Source of the DNA: Pseudomonadota bacterium
Lineage (GTDB): Bacteria; Pseudomonadota; Alphaproteobacteria; Rhizobiales; Hyphomicrobiaceae
Direction: 5' to 3'
Assembly (NCBI GenBank): GCA_023412805.1
Contig: JAEZRM010000028.1
Span: 80,032-144,031 of the forward strand
Length of the DNA stretch: 64,000 nt
Position 1 is the first letter of the stretch; every line of letters begins with the position of its first letter. A program made the translations under genes and the position numbers. Shown one piece after another: positions 16,875 to 26,033 of this stretch. Under the pieces are notes generated by a model that worked only from the letters and a program-made list of their open reading frames with translations, did no database searches and was not told the DNA's origin.

Positions 16875-18267
16875 ATGAGCGCCGCGTCTCCTTCACAGGC
16901 AGCATGAAGATGAGACCGCCGATGAGGAAAAGCGCCGTCGTGGCGATGCCCCACCGCTGACTACCCGTTGCCGTCGTCACGATGGCGATCATCAATGGCG
17001 CAGCAAACGCCGTCGCCTTCCCGGAGAAAGCGAAGAGGCCGAAGTACTGCGTCATGCGTTCGGGCGGCGCGAGGCGCGCGAGCAGGGATCGGCCGGCGGC
17101 CTGCACAGGGGCTGCCACAAGTCCGATGAGGATCGCGAAGAACAGGAAGATCTGCTCGCCCTGTGACGAGAACGCGCCCGAGCCCGGCGCTTTTTCCGCG
17201 ATCGGCACGACGAAGAGCACGCTGCCCTTGTCGACGGAAAGAATGCCGAAGAAGCCGATCAGCAGGATCACAATCGAGCCGACGATGACGGTCTTGGCAC
17301 CTACGCGATCATCGAGCAGGCCGCCGATGACGGCGCCGATCGCGCCCGTACCGGCGAGAATGATGCCGAAGAGGCCGAGATCGAACGTGCGCCAGCCGAA
17401 TACCGAGGCGCCATAGATGCCGCCGAAAACGAAGATCGCGGCGAGCCCGTCGGCGTAGAGCATCCGCGCGATGAGCATCCAGAGGATGTTGCGATCGTCC
17501 TTCGGTAGGTTGCGGACTGTTTTCCAGAGCGATTGGAGCGCGTCGCGGATCGGGCTCTCGGAGGCAGCTTTCAAGGGCTGCCGGTTATCCGGCACGAACA
17601 GGAAAAACGGGATGACGAACAGGATGAACCACGCCGCACACAGCGGCCCGACAAGACGGTCGCCCTCGCGGCTCACCTGATCGAGGCTCAGGATCGGATC
17701 CATGCCGAGCATGGTTTTCCCGCTCGACGGGTCCGTGACGATGAAGCCTGCCACAAGCGCGAGACTGACGAGGCCGCCTGCATAGCCAAGACCCCAGGCA
17801 ATGCCCGACAGCCGCCCGAGCTGATCCTTGCGCACGAGCGTCGGCATGATCGCGTTGTTGAAGACGGCGGCGAACTCGGCGCCAGCGAACGCCAGCGCGT
17901 AGCCCGCGAGCACGAGGAAGAACATCGGGCCCTGCAGTTTCGGCGTCGCGAACCAGAGCAGGCAAAGACCGGTTACCAGCATGAGGCCGAAGAGCGCGAT
18001 CCAGGGTTTGCGCCGGCCGCCGCTGTCCGCAACAGCGCCGAGCAATGGGCTGCCGATCGCCACGATCGCGCCGGCGAACGCTGCGGCATAGCCCCATGCG
18101 GCTTGACCCTGGCTCGGATCGGAGACGACGACGTTCGCAAAGTAGGGTGCGAACAGGAAGGTCTGTACGAGCGTGTAGAAGGGCTGGCCCGCCCAGTCGA
18201 ACATCGCCCAGCCCGCGAGCGCGGATGGCGGCGCCGTGGTACCGGTCGCCGCAGCAGTGGTAGACAT
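16873..18267 (-). CDS. MFS transporter of the UMF1/Atg22-like family
   Basis: About 464 residues from MSTTAAATG; an ATG 39 bases upstream is the alternative start. WAMFDWAGQPFYTLVQTFLF in the first membrane helix is the signature of the UMF1 permease family, the bacterial relatives of yeast Atg22. About twelve hydrophobic helices are visible, with ADSGGRRKPW as the cytoplasmic loop after helix 2. Transport substrates of bacterial members are not defined. It stands alone, facing away from gdhL's stop, and ends at a shared terminator. Confidence 0.85.
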   Translation of the reverse strand: MSTTAAATGTTAPPSALAGWAMFDWAGQPFYTLVQTFLFAPYFANVVVSDPSQGQAAWGYAAAFAGAIVAIGSPLLGAVADSGGRRKPWIALFGLMLVTGLCLLWFATPKLQGPMFFLVLAGYALAFAGAEFAAVFNNAIMPTLVRKDQLGRLSGIAWGLGYAGGLVSLALVAGFIVTDPSSGKTMLGMDPILSLDQVSREGDRLVGPLCAAWFILFVIPFFLFVPDNRQPLKAASESPIRDALQSLWKTVRNLPKDDRNILWMLIARMLYADGLAAIFVFGGIYGASVFGWRTFDLGLFGIILAGTGAIGAVIGGLLDDRVGAKTVIVGSIVILLIGFFGILSVDKGSVLFVVPIAEKAPGSGAFSSQGEQIFLFFAILIGLVAAPVQAAGRSLLARLAPPERMTQYFGLFAFSGKATAFAAPLMIAIVTTATGSQRWGIATTALFLIGGLIFMLPVKETRRS

Positions 18268-18379
18268 GCCTGTGTTCCCCGCGGAGGCGCCGCCCCCTGC
18301 GGGCATCCAAGGTCACAGGATGCCTGCCAGAGGCCGCAAGCTCAAGCCCTGAACCTGACGTGCGGCACTCCCAAAAGGC

Positions 18380-21300
18380 TCAGGCGGTCGTTCGCGCGAG
18401 GTCGCCGAGGCGGGTTGCCGCGACCATGAGACGCGCGGGCGTCAATGGCCCGCTTGTCCCGAGATCGGCGAGTGCCGCAGCAACGCGCCCGATCTCACTT
18501 GCATGTTTCTCGCTCCAGCGCGTGTGGGCATCGTCGCCCGATGAGGCAAGTATGCCGAGCGTGATCTGGCGGCGCGCTTCGAGCAATGCCTGCTCAGCAC
18601 CCGCGACCGCCATCATGTCATAAGCGTCCGAAGCGCGGATGCGACGGCCCGCATCGATGAGATTGCGCAGGTGGAAGCGCCTGTTGAGATTGAGCACCAC
18701 GCGCGCAGCCGTCGCATGGGAGGCGCCGGATCGCGCTGCAGCCTCGGTAATCGCCGGCGCATCCACGAGCAGGGCGAGGCGCGCGAGGTCCGCGGCGAGA
18801 TCGACGGGCACCTGCTTGTCGACGAAGTCCTGCTCGACATCGCGAAGCTGGGCTTCGACCTCGTCGCCGAGGCCGCTTGCGATGAGCGCCGTCAGCTCCG
18901 CCGATCCCTTCGTATGGGGCGCAATCGTGGCTTCGAGGTTGCTGGCAGCCTGGCCATCACGGAGGAACCAGCGCGTGGTATGGGCGAGCGCCTCCTGCGT
19001 CCGGGCATAGAGATCGAGCTGGAGCGTGCCGCCGATGCGATTGTCGAGAGCGTCGATCCGCGGCCAGATGTCGTTGAGCCCAAGTACAGCGCGTGCGACC
19101 GTGAAGGCATAGGCGATCTCGGCGACGGGCCGCGCCGTCTCGTCGCTCATGCGCTGGGGTGCTGCCGCGCCGAGGCGATTGACCACCGCGTTCGTCACAG
19201 TCGTTGCGATGATCTCGCGGCGAAGCTGATGGCGCCTCAGATCGTCGGGATAATGCTCGGCGAGCTCCGGCGGAAAATACTCGATCAGGCGCGGTTCGAG
19301 GGCCGGTGCATCCGGGACCGTGCTCGCGAGAAGATCACTGCGGAGCGCGATTTTGGCGTAGCTGAGAAGCACTGCCAGCTCCGGCCGCGTGAGGCCGCGA
19401 CCCGACGAGGATCGGACGGATATCTCTGGCAGCGACGGCAGGAACTCGATCTCGCGCTCCAGGATGCCGCGCTGCTCCAGCGCTTCGATGAGGCGCGCAT
19501 GTGCACTGAGATCGGCAACGGCATTGCGCTCGGAGAGGCTGAGCGCCAGCGATTGCTGATAGTTGTTGCGCAGGACGGCGGCGGCGACCTCGTCCGTCAT
19601 GCTGGCGAGCAGCGTGTTGCGTGTCTCGTAGGTGAGGCGGTCCGATTTCACGACCGGCACGAGCGCGATCTTGATGTTCACTTCCTGGTCGGAGGAATTC
19701 ACGCCCGCCGAATTGTCGATGAAGTCCGTATTGAGTCGCACGCCGCGTGCCGAAAGCTCCATGCGCGCGCGCTGCGTCACGCCGAGGTTGGCACCCTCGC
19801 CGATGACCTTGGCGCGCAGCTCCGGCGCCGTGACGCGGATGGCGTCATTGGCGCGATCTCCCGCGTCGGCGTCCGTTTCTGTGGACGCGCGAATGTACGT
19901 GCCGATGCCGCCGAACCAGAGCAGATCCGTCTCGGCTTTGAGGATGGCGTTGATCAGCTCGGCCGGCGTGACGTGCTCGGCCTTGAGGCCCAGCATGGCA
20001 CGTACTTCGGGCGAGAGTGGCACGGATTTCGAGGCGCGCGGGAAGATCCCGCCACCTTTGGAGATGAGGCTCTTGTTGTAGTCCTGCCAGCTCGAGCGGG
20101 GCAGTGCGAAGAGGCGCGCACGCTCAGCAAGGCTCGCCGCGGTATCGGGATCGGGATCGAGGAAGATATCGCGGTGGTCGAAGGCCGCGACGAGGCGGAT
20201 TGCGGGCGAGAGCAGCATGCCATTGCCGAACACATCGCCCGACATATCGCCGACGCCGACGACCGTGAAGGGCTGCGTCTGGATATCGACATCCATCTCG
20301 CGGAAGTGGCGCTTCACGCACTCCCAGGCGCCGCGCGCCGTGATGCCCATTTTCTTGTGGTCGTAGCCGGCCGAGCCGCCCGAGGCGAAGGCATCGCCGA
20401 GCCAGAAGTCGCGGCTCGTCGAGAGTTCGTTGGCAAGATCGGAGAATGTCGCCGTACCCTTGTCGGCCGCGACCACGAGATAGGGATCATCGCCGTCATA
20501 GCGCACGACGCGATCCGGCGGCACGATTCTGCCATCGACGAGATTGTCGGTGAGATCGAGCATGGCCGAGATGAAAATGCGGTACGCCGCGGTGCCCTCA
20601 GCCTGCACGGCCTCGCGTGAGCCGCCGCGCGGCAGCAGCTTCGGCAGGAAGCCGCCTTTCGATCCGGCGGGCACGATCACGGCATTCTTGACCTGCTGGG
20701 CCTTCACGAGACCGAGTACTTCCGTGCGGAAATCCTGCGCGCGATCGGACCAGCGGATGCCGCCGCGCGCGATCGGCGCAAATCGCAGGTGCACGCCTTC
20801 CACACGCGGGCTCGCGACCCAGATCTCGCGATACGTGCGCGGCCGCGGCATGAACTCGATCTCGTGACCGGCGAGCTTCACGGCAATCGTCTCGGGATGC
20901 CCGCCCTTCTTGTCCTTCTGGTAGAAATTCGTGCGGACGGTCGCGTCGATGAGGCTCCGCAGGTGATTGAGGATGCGATCTTCGTCGAGGCTCTGGACGT
21001 TCGAGAGCGCACCTGCAATGCGCTCGCGGATCGGTGCCTCGCTGGCGATGCGCTCGTCGGGTGAACCGCCTTGATCCGGATTGAAGCGGTGATGGAACAG
21101 CTCGATGAGATCGCGCGCGATACCGGCGTGCGTGATGAGCGTCGCGGCGATATAGGCAGGGCCGAATGGCAGGCCGAGCTGGCGCATGTACGCTGCATAG
21201 GAGCGCATGAGGGCGGCTTCGCGCCAGTTCGCGCCGGCTGCGATGATCAGACGGTTGAACGTATCGCTGCTCGTTGCGCCTGCGATGACCGAGCGGAAGG

Positions 21301-23206
21301 CATCTTCGAGCCGTACGTCATGGCGCTTGATGTCGATCGTCGCGCCGTCGATCGCCTCCAGAACCATGTCGTGCAGCACAACCTTGCGGATCATGTCGCC
21401 GAAGCGCGGCGCCACCTCGTATGTACGTTCGTCGACAACCGAGAAGCCGAGGTTCTCCAACACCGGCACGCGCTCGGAGAGACGGATCGGCTCGTCGAAA
21501 CGGTAGACGGCAGCGCGCAGCCGCTCGGTGCCAGCGGCCTTCTCGAGATAGAAATCGATGGCAAGCGGGCGCTCGGCTCCCAGGCGCTCGATGCGGCGAA
21601 TATCTTCGAGCGCACGCGCCGGCGAGAAGGTCTCGGCATAGCCCGCAGAGAACGCATCGCGATACTTGGCGGCGAGTGCCGCCGTCTTGGGGCCCGCCTG
21701 CTCCAGCGTCTCGGCAAGGCGGTCCTGCCAGGTCTTGACGATCGTCGTGACGCCTTGCTCGAGCACTTCGGTCGAGACTTTCGGCGTCGCTCCCTCGCGC
21801 CGCCCGATGATGAAGTGGACGCGCGTGAGCTGGCTTTCGGTGAAGTAGGGCGTGAAGGCCGAGACGTGACCGCGGAAGGTCTCGGCAAAATAGTTGCCGA
21901 TCTCCTCGCGAACGCGCGTCGAAAAGCGATCCCTCGGGACGAAAACGAGCAGGGACACGAAACGGTCGAAGCGATCGACGCGCGCGAATACGCGCACGCG
22001 CGGTCTGAGTTCGAGATCGAGAATGCCGGCCGACCACGTCGCCAGCTCGTCCGTGCTGATCTGGAACAGCTCGTCGCGTGGAAACGTCTCGACAACATTG
22101 AGCAGTGACTTACCAGCGTGGCTTTCGGGCGGATATCCCGCACGCGAAAGCACGCTCTGGACTTTCTCTCTGAGTATCGGAATGTCGCGCGGCGATTTCA
22201 CATAGGCCTGCGACGTGAACAGCCCGACAATGCGCAGCTCACCATCGAGTGTGCCGTCGGCGCGATAGGTCTTCACGCCGATGTAGTCCATATAGGCGCG
22301 GCGATGGACGCGGCTGCGCACATTGGCCTTGGTGATGATAAGCGGATCGGGCTGAAGATAGAAGTCGCGAATTTCCGGCGTGAGCGTCACGAATTCGGCG
22401 CCGCGACGCAATACCAGCACCTTGGGATCCTGCAACAGGCCGAGGCCCACTGCGTCGGTCGCAGACAGTGTGCCGCTCTGCATGTCGCCGTCGAGGCGGT
22501 ACTCGCGCATGCCGAGCAGCGTGATGTTCCCCGCATCGAGCCATTTCAGGAAGGCAATGGCCTCCTGGCGCATGGATGCGGGTACGGTCGGAGGCGCTTT
22601 CTCGAGGTCGGCAATGGCCTTCCTGAGGCGCGCGAGCATGGGCTGCCAATCGCTGACAGCCGTGCGGACCTCCTTAAGGATCTCCGTGAGCGACGCAACG
22701 AGCGCATCGCGGTCCGCCGCTGCGAGTCCGCCGATATGCACGGCGATATAGCTTTCCTGGCGGCCATCGTTCCAGCTCTGGTCGCCGCTACCGAGGATGC
22801 GAACGAGCCGGCCATCCGGTGCGCGCTCGCTCTTGATCAGCGGATGCAACACGAGATCGATGGCAAGGCCGCGTGCGTGCAGCTCGGCCGCGATGCTGTC
22901 CATCAGGAACGGCATGTCCCGATTGAGGATCTCGATGACGGCGCGGTCACCGCCGAGCGATCTCACTGCGATCTTGGGCGCACCGATCGGCTTTTCCTGG
23001 AGGAAGGCCAATGCATCGTCGACGAGCGCGGCGAGCTCATGCGCCGGACGCTCGGCCAGGACGGCCTCCTCAGCAGAGCCGAGCACGGCGCGGGCGAGGG
23101 CGAGACGGCCCTGCGTGTCTGGTCCGCTCGCCTTCAAGGCGTCCATGGCAGCGTGTATGGGGGGGGACTTCGCGTGGCGTGCCTCAGCCTGTGCGTTGCT
23201 CGCCAT
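18380..23206 (-). CDS. gdhL: NAD-specific glutamate dehydrogenase, large (180-kDa class)
   Basis: A 1608-residue protein, the usual size of the L_180 NAD-GDH class that deaminates glutamate to 2-oxoglutarate. The N-terminal 700 residues hold the ACT-like regulatory modules (for example VRSLGGDRAVIEILNRDMPF). The catalytic core (about 725-1230) has APIARGGIRWSDRAQDFRTE, LVKAQQVKNAVIVPAGSKGG and the Rossmann segment VVGVGDMSGDVFGNGML. AAAGGA precedes the ATG by seven bases. A 12-bp hairpin lies about 50 bases upstream. It is monocistronic, with no glutamate synthase or nitrogen regulator nearby. Confidence 0.96.
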   Translation of the reverse strand: MASNAQAEARHAKSPPIHAAMDALKASGPDTQGRLALARAVLGSAEEAVLAERPAHELAALVDDALAFLQEKPIGAPKIAVRSLGGDRAVIEILNRDMPFLMDSIAAELHARGLAIDLVLHPLIKSERAPDGRLVRILGSGDQSWNDGRQESYIAVHIGGLAAADRDALVASLTEILKEVRTAVSDWQPMLARLRKAIADLEKAPPTVPASMRQEAIAFLKWLDAGNITLLGMREYRLDGDMQSGTLSATDAVGLGLLQDPKVLVLRRGAEFVTLTPEIRDFYLQPDPLIITKANVRSRVHRRAYMDYIGVKTYRADGTLDGELRIVGLFTSQAYVKSPRDIPILREKVQSVLSRAGYPPESHAGKSLLNVVETFPRDELFQISTDELATWSAGILDLELRPRVRVFARVDRFDRFVSLLVFVPRDRFSTRVREEIGNYFAETFRGHVSAFTPYFTESQLTRVHFIIGRREGATPKVSTEVLEQGVTTIVKTWQDRLAETLEQAGPKTAALAAKYRDAFSAGYAETFSPARALEDIRRIERLGAERPLAIDFYLEKAAGTERLRAAVYRFDEPIRLSERVPVLENLGFSVVDERTYEVAPRFGDMIRKVVLHDMVLEAIDGATIDIKRHDVRLEDAFRSVIAGATSSDTFNRLIIAAGANWREAALMRSYAAYMRQLGLPFGPAYIAATLITHAGIARDLIELFHHRFNPDQGGSPDERIASEAPIRERIAGALSNVQSLDEDRILNHLRSLIDATVRTNFYQKDKKGGHPETIAVKLAGHEIEFMPRPRTYREIWVASPRVEGVHLRFAPIARGGIRWSDRAQDFRTEVLGLVKAQQVKNAVIVPAGSKGGFLPKLLPRGGSREAVQAEGTAAYRIFISAMLDLTDNLVDGRIVPPDRVVRYDGDDPYLVVAADKGTATFSDLANELSTSRDFWLGDAFASGGSAGYDHKKMGITARGAWECVKRHFREMDVDIQTQPFTVVGVGDMSGDVFGNGMLLSPAIRLVAAFDHRDIFLDPDPDTAASLAERARLFALPRSSWQDYNKSLISKGGGIFPRASKSVPLSPEVRAMLGLKAEHVTPAELINAILKAETDLLWFGGIGTYIRASTETDADAGDRANDAIRVTAPELRAKVIGEGANLGVTQRARMELSARGVRLNTDFIDNSAGVNSSDQEVNIKIALVPVVKSDRLTYETRNTLLASMTDEVAAAVLRNNYQQSLALSLSERNAVADLSAHARLIEALEQRGILEREIEFLPSLPEISVRSSSGRGLTRPELAVLLSYAKIALRSDLLASTVPDAPALEPRLIEYFPPELAEHYPDDLRRHQLRREIIATTVTNAVVNRLGAAAPQRMSDETARPVAEIAYAFTVARAVLGLNDIWPRIDALDNRIGGTLQLDLYARTQEALAHTTRWFLRDGQAASNLEATIAPHTKGSAELTALIASGLGDEVEAQLRDVEQDFVDKQVPVDLAADLARLALLVDAPAITEAAARSGASHATAARVVLNLNRRFHLRNLIDAGRRIRASDAYDMMAVAGAEQALLEARRQITLGILASSGDDAHTRWSEKHASEIGRVAAALADLGTSGPLTPARLMVAATRLGDLARTTA

Positions 23207-23256
23207 GGGCTGGTCCTTTCCGAATTCCGAGCGTTTCCGCCCTCAACTAAAGATGC

Positions 23257-23274
23257 GTTGCACCTGGATGCAAC
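23257..23274. promoter_or_regulatory. Inverted repeat upstream of gdhL
   Basis: GTTGCA-CCTGGA-TGCAAC, a perfect 6-bp dyad, lies 50 bases before the gdhL start in the divergent region shared with the methyltransferase gene. Its position suits an operator, but no family is recognised. Confidence 0.3.
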
Positions 23275-23384
23275 ACGCCTCGATGGCCTACAAAGCATAA
23301 TGCCCAGGAATCCAGCTTCGAGTATGACAGTGCGCGGCGCGTCTTTCGCGACGCTATCGACACGGCAACCGGACAGGGCCTCAC

Positions 23385-24083
23385 ATGAGCTGGCGCGAGT
23401 ACTGGAACCAGGATACGCCGATCTACGTCAATGCGCGCCATAAGGCTGTTCACTACGACTTGATCGCACGCCAACTCGTCGAGGCCCTCCCGAAATGCGA
23501 GCCGGCCGTGCTCGACTTCGGCTGTGGCGAAGCACTTTCCGCAGATCGCGTCGCCAAGCAGTGTCAGGTATTGCACCTCTGTGATGGTGCGGAGCTTGTG
23601 CGTTCGCGACTCGCGCAGAAGTTCGGTTTGCTCGGTAACGTCGTCGTCATGTCGCCCGAGCAGCTTGGCGAGATCCCCGAGGGCAGCCTCGACCTGATCT
23701 TCGTGAACTCGGTGCTGCAGTACCTGAGCCGCCCGGATCTGGACGGTCTTCTGGCGACATGGCGCCGGCTGCTGAAGCCGGATGGCCAGCTCCTGATCGC
23801 CGACGTGATCCCGCCCGATGTCGGGCCGCTCACCGATGTCGCCGCTCTGATGAAGCTCGCGGCGGCGAACGGCTTCTTCGTTGCAAGTGTCGTCGGTCTC
23901 GCCCGCACGTTCTTCTCGGACTACCGCAAGACGCGCGCGGCGCTCGGGCTCGCGCACTACAGCGAGGCGGACATGCTCGCGATCCTGCGTGCTGCCGGGT
24001 TCGATGCCCGCCGCCGTGAGATCAACATCGGCCACAATCCGGCGCGCATGGCGTTCATCGCGGTGCGGGGAAGCGCGTCCTAG
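23385..24083 (+). CDS. Class I SAM-dependent methyltransferase
   Basis: A 232-residue protein. AVLDFGCGEALSAD (about 45-58) is the SAM-binding motif I. DLIFVNSVLQYLS near 105 is motif II-like, and LKPDGQLLIADVIPPDVG matches the post-II strand of Methyltransf_11 proteins. The N-terminal MSWREYWNQDTPIYVNARHK resembles methyltransferases attached to lipid or polysaccharide genes, but there are none here. The substrate is unknown. Its stop codon overlaps that of the convergent transglycosylase gene within a single CTAG. Confidence 0.82.
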   Translation: MSWREYWNQDTPIYVNARHKAVHYDLIARQLVEALPKCEPAVLDFGCGEALSADRVAKQCQVLHLCDGAELVRSRLAQKFGLLGNVVVMSPEQLGEIPEGSLDLIFVNSVLQYLSRPDLDGLLATWRRLLKPDGQLLIADVIPPDVGPLTDVAALMKLAAANGFFVASVVGLARTFFSDYRKTRAALGLAHYSEADMLAILRAAGFDARRREINIGHNPARMAFIAVRGSAS

Positions 24084-25336
24084 CGTTTGCTCCGCAGCCG
24101 CTCCAGCAGCTCGGCGGTCGGAAAGGCATCCGCGACCATGTCGAGGCGGATCTGCTCCTTCTTCACCGCTGCGCGCGTGCCGGCGCCGATGATGCCGTCG
24201 ATACGGCCGACATCATGACCGCGCTGCGCTAGCAGGGTCTGCAGCTCTTTGGCCTGATCGAGGCTTAGTGTGGGAATGTCCTTGCCGACGTCACGCATCT
24301 CGGCGGCGCCGGCATAGCGCGTCGCAAGGTAGGCGACGGTCGTCGCGTAATTGAGCGACTGGTTCCATTCGAGGTAGATGCGGAAGTTCGGATAGGCGAG
24401 GAACAGCGGTCCGTCGCGGCCCATGAGCGCGAGCAGGGAAGCCTGCTTGTCGTCAGCTGTCAGCGGTTTGCCGTCGGCGCGTGTTACGCCCCACTTGGCC
24501 CACTGGCTTCTCGGATGCTGGATGGCGAGGTCCGCCTCGGCCCAATTCAAGTTGCGCGGTGCGCGCACTTCCTCGAGCCACATTTCGTTCGCGCGCCAGC
24601 CGAGATGTTTGAGGTAGGCGGCCGTCGAGCCGATCACGTCCGCGGGACTATTGAAGAGATCGCGGCGTCCATCGCCGTCATAGTCGACGGCGTGCGCGAG
24701 ATAGTGGCCGGGGAGGAACTGCGTCTGGCCGAGTTCGCCAGCCCACGAGCCGATCATGTCGGAAGGCTTGAGATCGCCCCGGTCGATGATCTTGAGCGCG
24801 GAAATGAACTCGCGCGTGAACATCTCGCCTCGGCGGCAGTCATAGGCGAGTGTTGCGAGCGATCGCAGCACGGAGAGCTTGCCCATGCCGGCGCCGAAGT
24901 CACTTTCGAGTGCCCAGAATCCGGTGATGACGGGCGCGGGCACGCCGTACTCCTTCTCGGCACGCGCGAAGGTTGCGCGATGGCGCTCCATCTGGCGCAG
25001 ACCGTTCTGGATGCGATTGCGCGAGACGAGCTTGCCACGGAAATCGACGAAGCTCTGGCCAAAGAAGGACTGGCGCCTGTCGCGCGCGATGATGTTCTGG
25101 TCGAGCGTCATGCCGTCGAGAACCGCGGAGATTGTCCGCGGGGTGACGCCCGCGGCTGCCGCCTCCTGACGGAAGCCACGGAGCCAGACGTCGAAGCTGC
25201 CGGTGTTCTGGCAGTTTATCTTGCTCGGGCTGGGAGGCGGCGAGGCCGCCGAAGCGCTGGTGCCGAGGGCCATGGTCGCCGTAACGGTGGCGAGCGCGGA
25301 AAGAACGCAGGCTCTGAGCTTGGCTGTGCGGCGCAT
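24080..25336 (-). CDS. Lytic murein transglycosylase, MltB type, with peptidoglycan-binding domain
   Basis: 418 residues from MRRTAKLRACVLSALA, preceded by GAGGAG. An export signal ends near TSASAAS. The SLT_2 domain (about 45-330) contains GFWALESDFGAG, with the catalytic Glu, and GSWAGELGQTQFLP. A PG_binding_1 domain closes the protein (about 350-415, LQTLLAQRGHDVGRIDGIIG). These enzymes cleave peptidoglycan glycan strands with formation of a 1,6-anhydro product in the periplasm. There is no lipobox Cys, so it is probably soluble, unlike E. coli MltB. Confidence 0.93.
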   Translation of the reverse strand: MRRTAKLRACVLSALATVTATMALGTSASAASPPPSPSKINCQNTGSFDVWLRGFRQEAAAAGVTPRTISAVLDGMTLDQNIIARDRRQSFFGQSFVDFRGKLVSRNRIQNGLRQMERHRATFARAEKEYGVPAPVITGFWALESDFGAGMGKLSVLRSLATLAYDCRRGEMFTREFISALKIIDRGDLKPSDMIGSWAGELGQTQFLPGHYLAHAVDYDGDGRRDLFNSPADVIGSTAAYLKHLGWRANEMWLEEVRAPRNLNWAEADLAIQHPRSQWAKWGVTRADGKPLTADDKQASLLALMGRDGPLFLAYPNFRIYLEWNQSLNYATTVAYLATRYAGAAEMRDVGKDIPTLSLDQAKELQTLLAQRGHDVGRIDGIIGAGTRAAVKKEQIRLDMVADAFPTAELLERLRSKR

Positions 25337-25597
25337 GCAACTCCTCGAAGATTCAGATGGAATTTGCGGCCATTGATAGCCGGTCCAATGCGGCAAAATC
25401 ATGCGGGCACGTTCGTTCAGCGGACGGTTTGCGCGTGTGGACGCTTGTGGCGCTTCTGCCGCGTCCCCAGCGGGATTGGCCACGGGGACTGGCGGAGGCT
25501 TCGCACGCCCGCTAAAGACAGACAAGGTTAACGACAATCGTCAGCGCACAATCCATTGCGCCGTCCAGCGCACTGGCGATCCGCGAAAGGGGCAGCG

Positions 25598-25927
25598 ATG
25601 CGTGCACTTTCTGTTTTTTCCGCAGCAGCAGCAGGCTTGGCCATCATGCTCGCCGCGTCACCGGCCAAGGCCGAATGCGAGACGCTGGCGTTCGAGGTGA
25701 ACGATTACGGCAAGGAAGGCCCGACGCGCGACGCCCTTGCGCTGCTCGACAAGCATATTGTCGCGACCATGGCAAAGCGCGGTATCAAGAATTACCGCGT
25801 CGGAGCTAAGACGGTGAACTGCAAGTTGTTCCTGGACTTCATTGTTTTCGATGAGCACACGTGTACGGCTCAGGCTCCGGTATGCTGGGGCCGCGACATC
25901 GGAAAAGCCAAAGCCAAGAAGAAGTAG
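25598..25927 (+). CDS. Small exported protein with Lys-rich tail
   Basis: 109 residues from an ATG preceded by AAAGGGG. A signal peptide ends at SPAKA. The mature part has four cysteines (CETLAFEVNDYG, VNCKLFLDF, HTCTAQAPVCWG) and ends in KAKAKKK. The spacing suggests two disulfides in a small periplasmic domain of about 85 residues. I do not recognise the family. It lies between the transglycosylase promoter region and a histidine kinase gene. Confidence 0.72.
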   Translation: MRALSVFSAAAAGLAIMLAASPAKAECETLAFEVNDYGKEGPTRDALALLDKHIVATMAKRGIKNYRVGAKTVNCKLFLDFIVFDEHTCTAQAPVCWGRDIGKAKAKKK

Positions 25928-26033
25928 CGCCCGGCGGCTCGGCCTGCGGCTGCGCGACTGTGGATGAGTGCCGCTCGTTTTGTCTCTGCCACCCTGCGGT
26001 GCTGGACAGCGACCGAGTCGGCGCTTTAAACAA

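Noticed and set aside
18671..20620. A 649-codon plus-strand frame opposite gdhL
   Set aside because: Shadow of the glutamate dehydrogenase coding frame; no domain, no ribosome site and composition typical of antisense frames.
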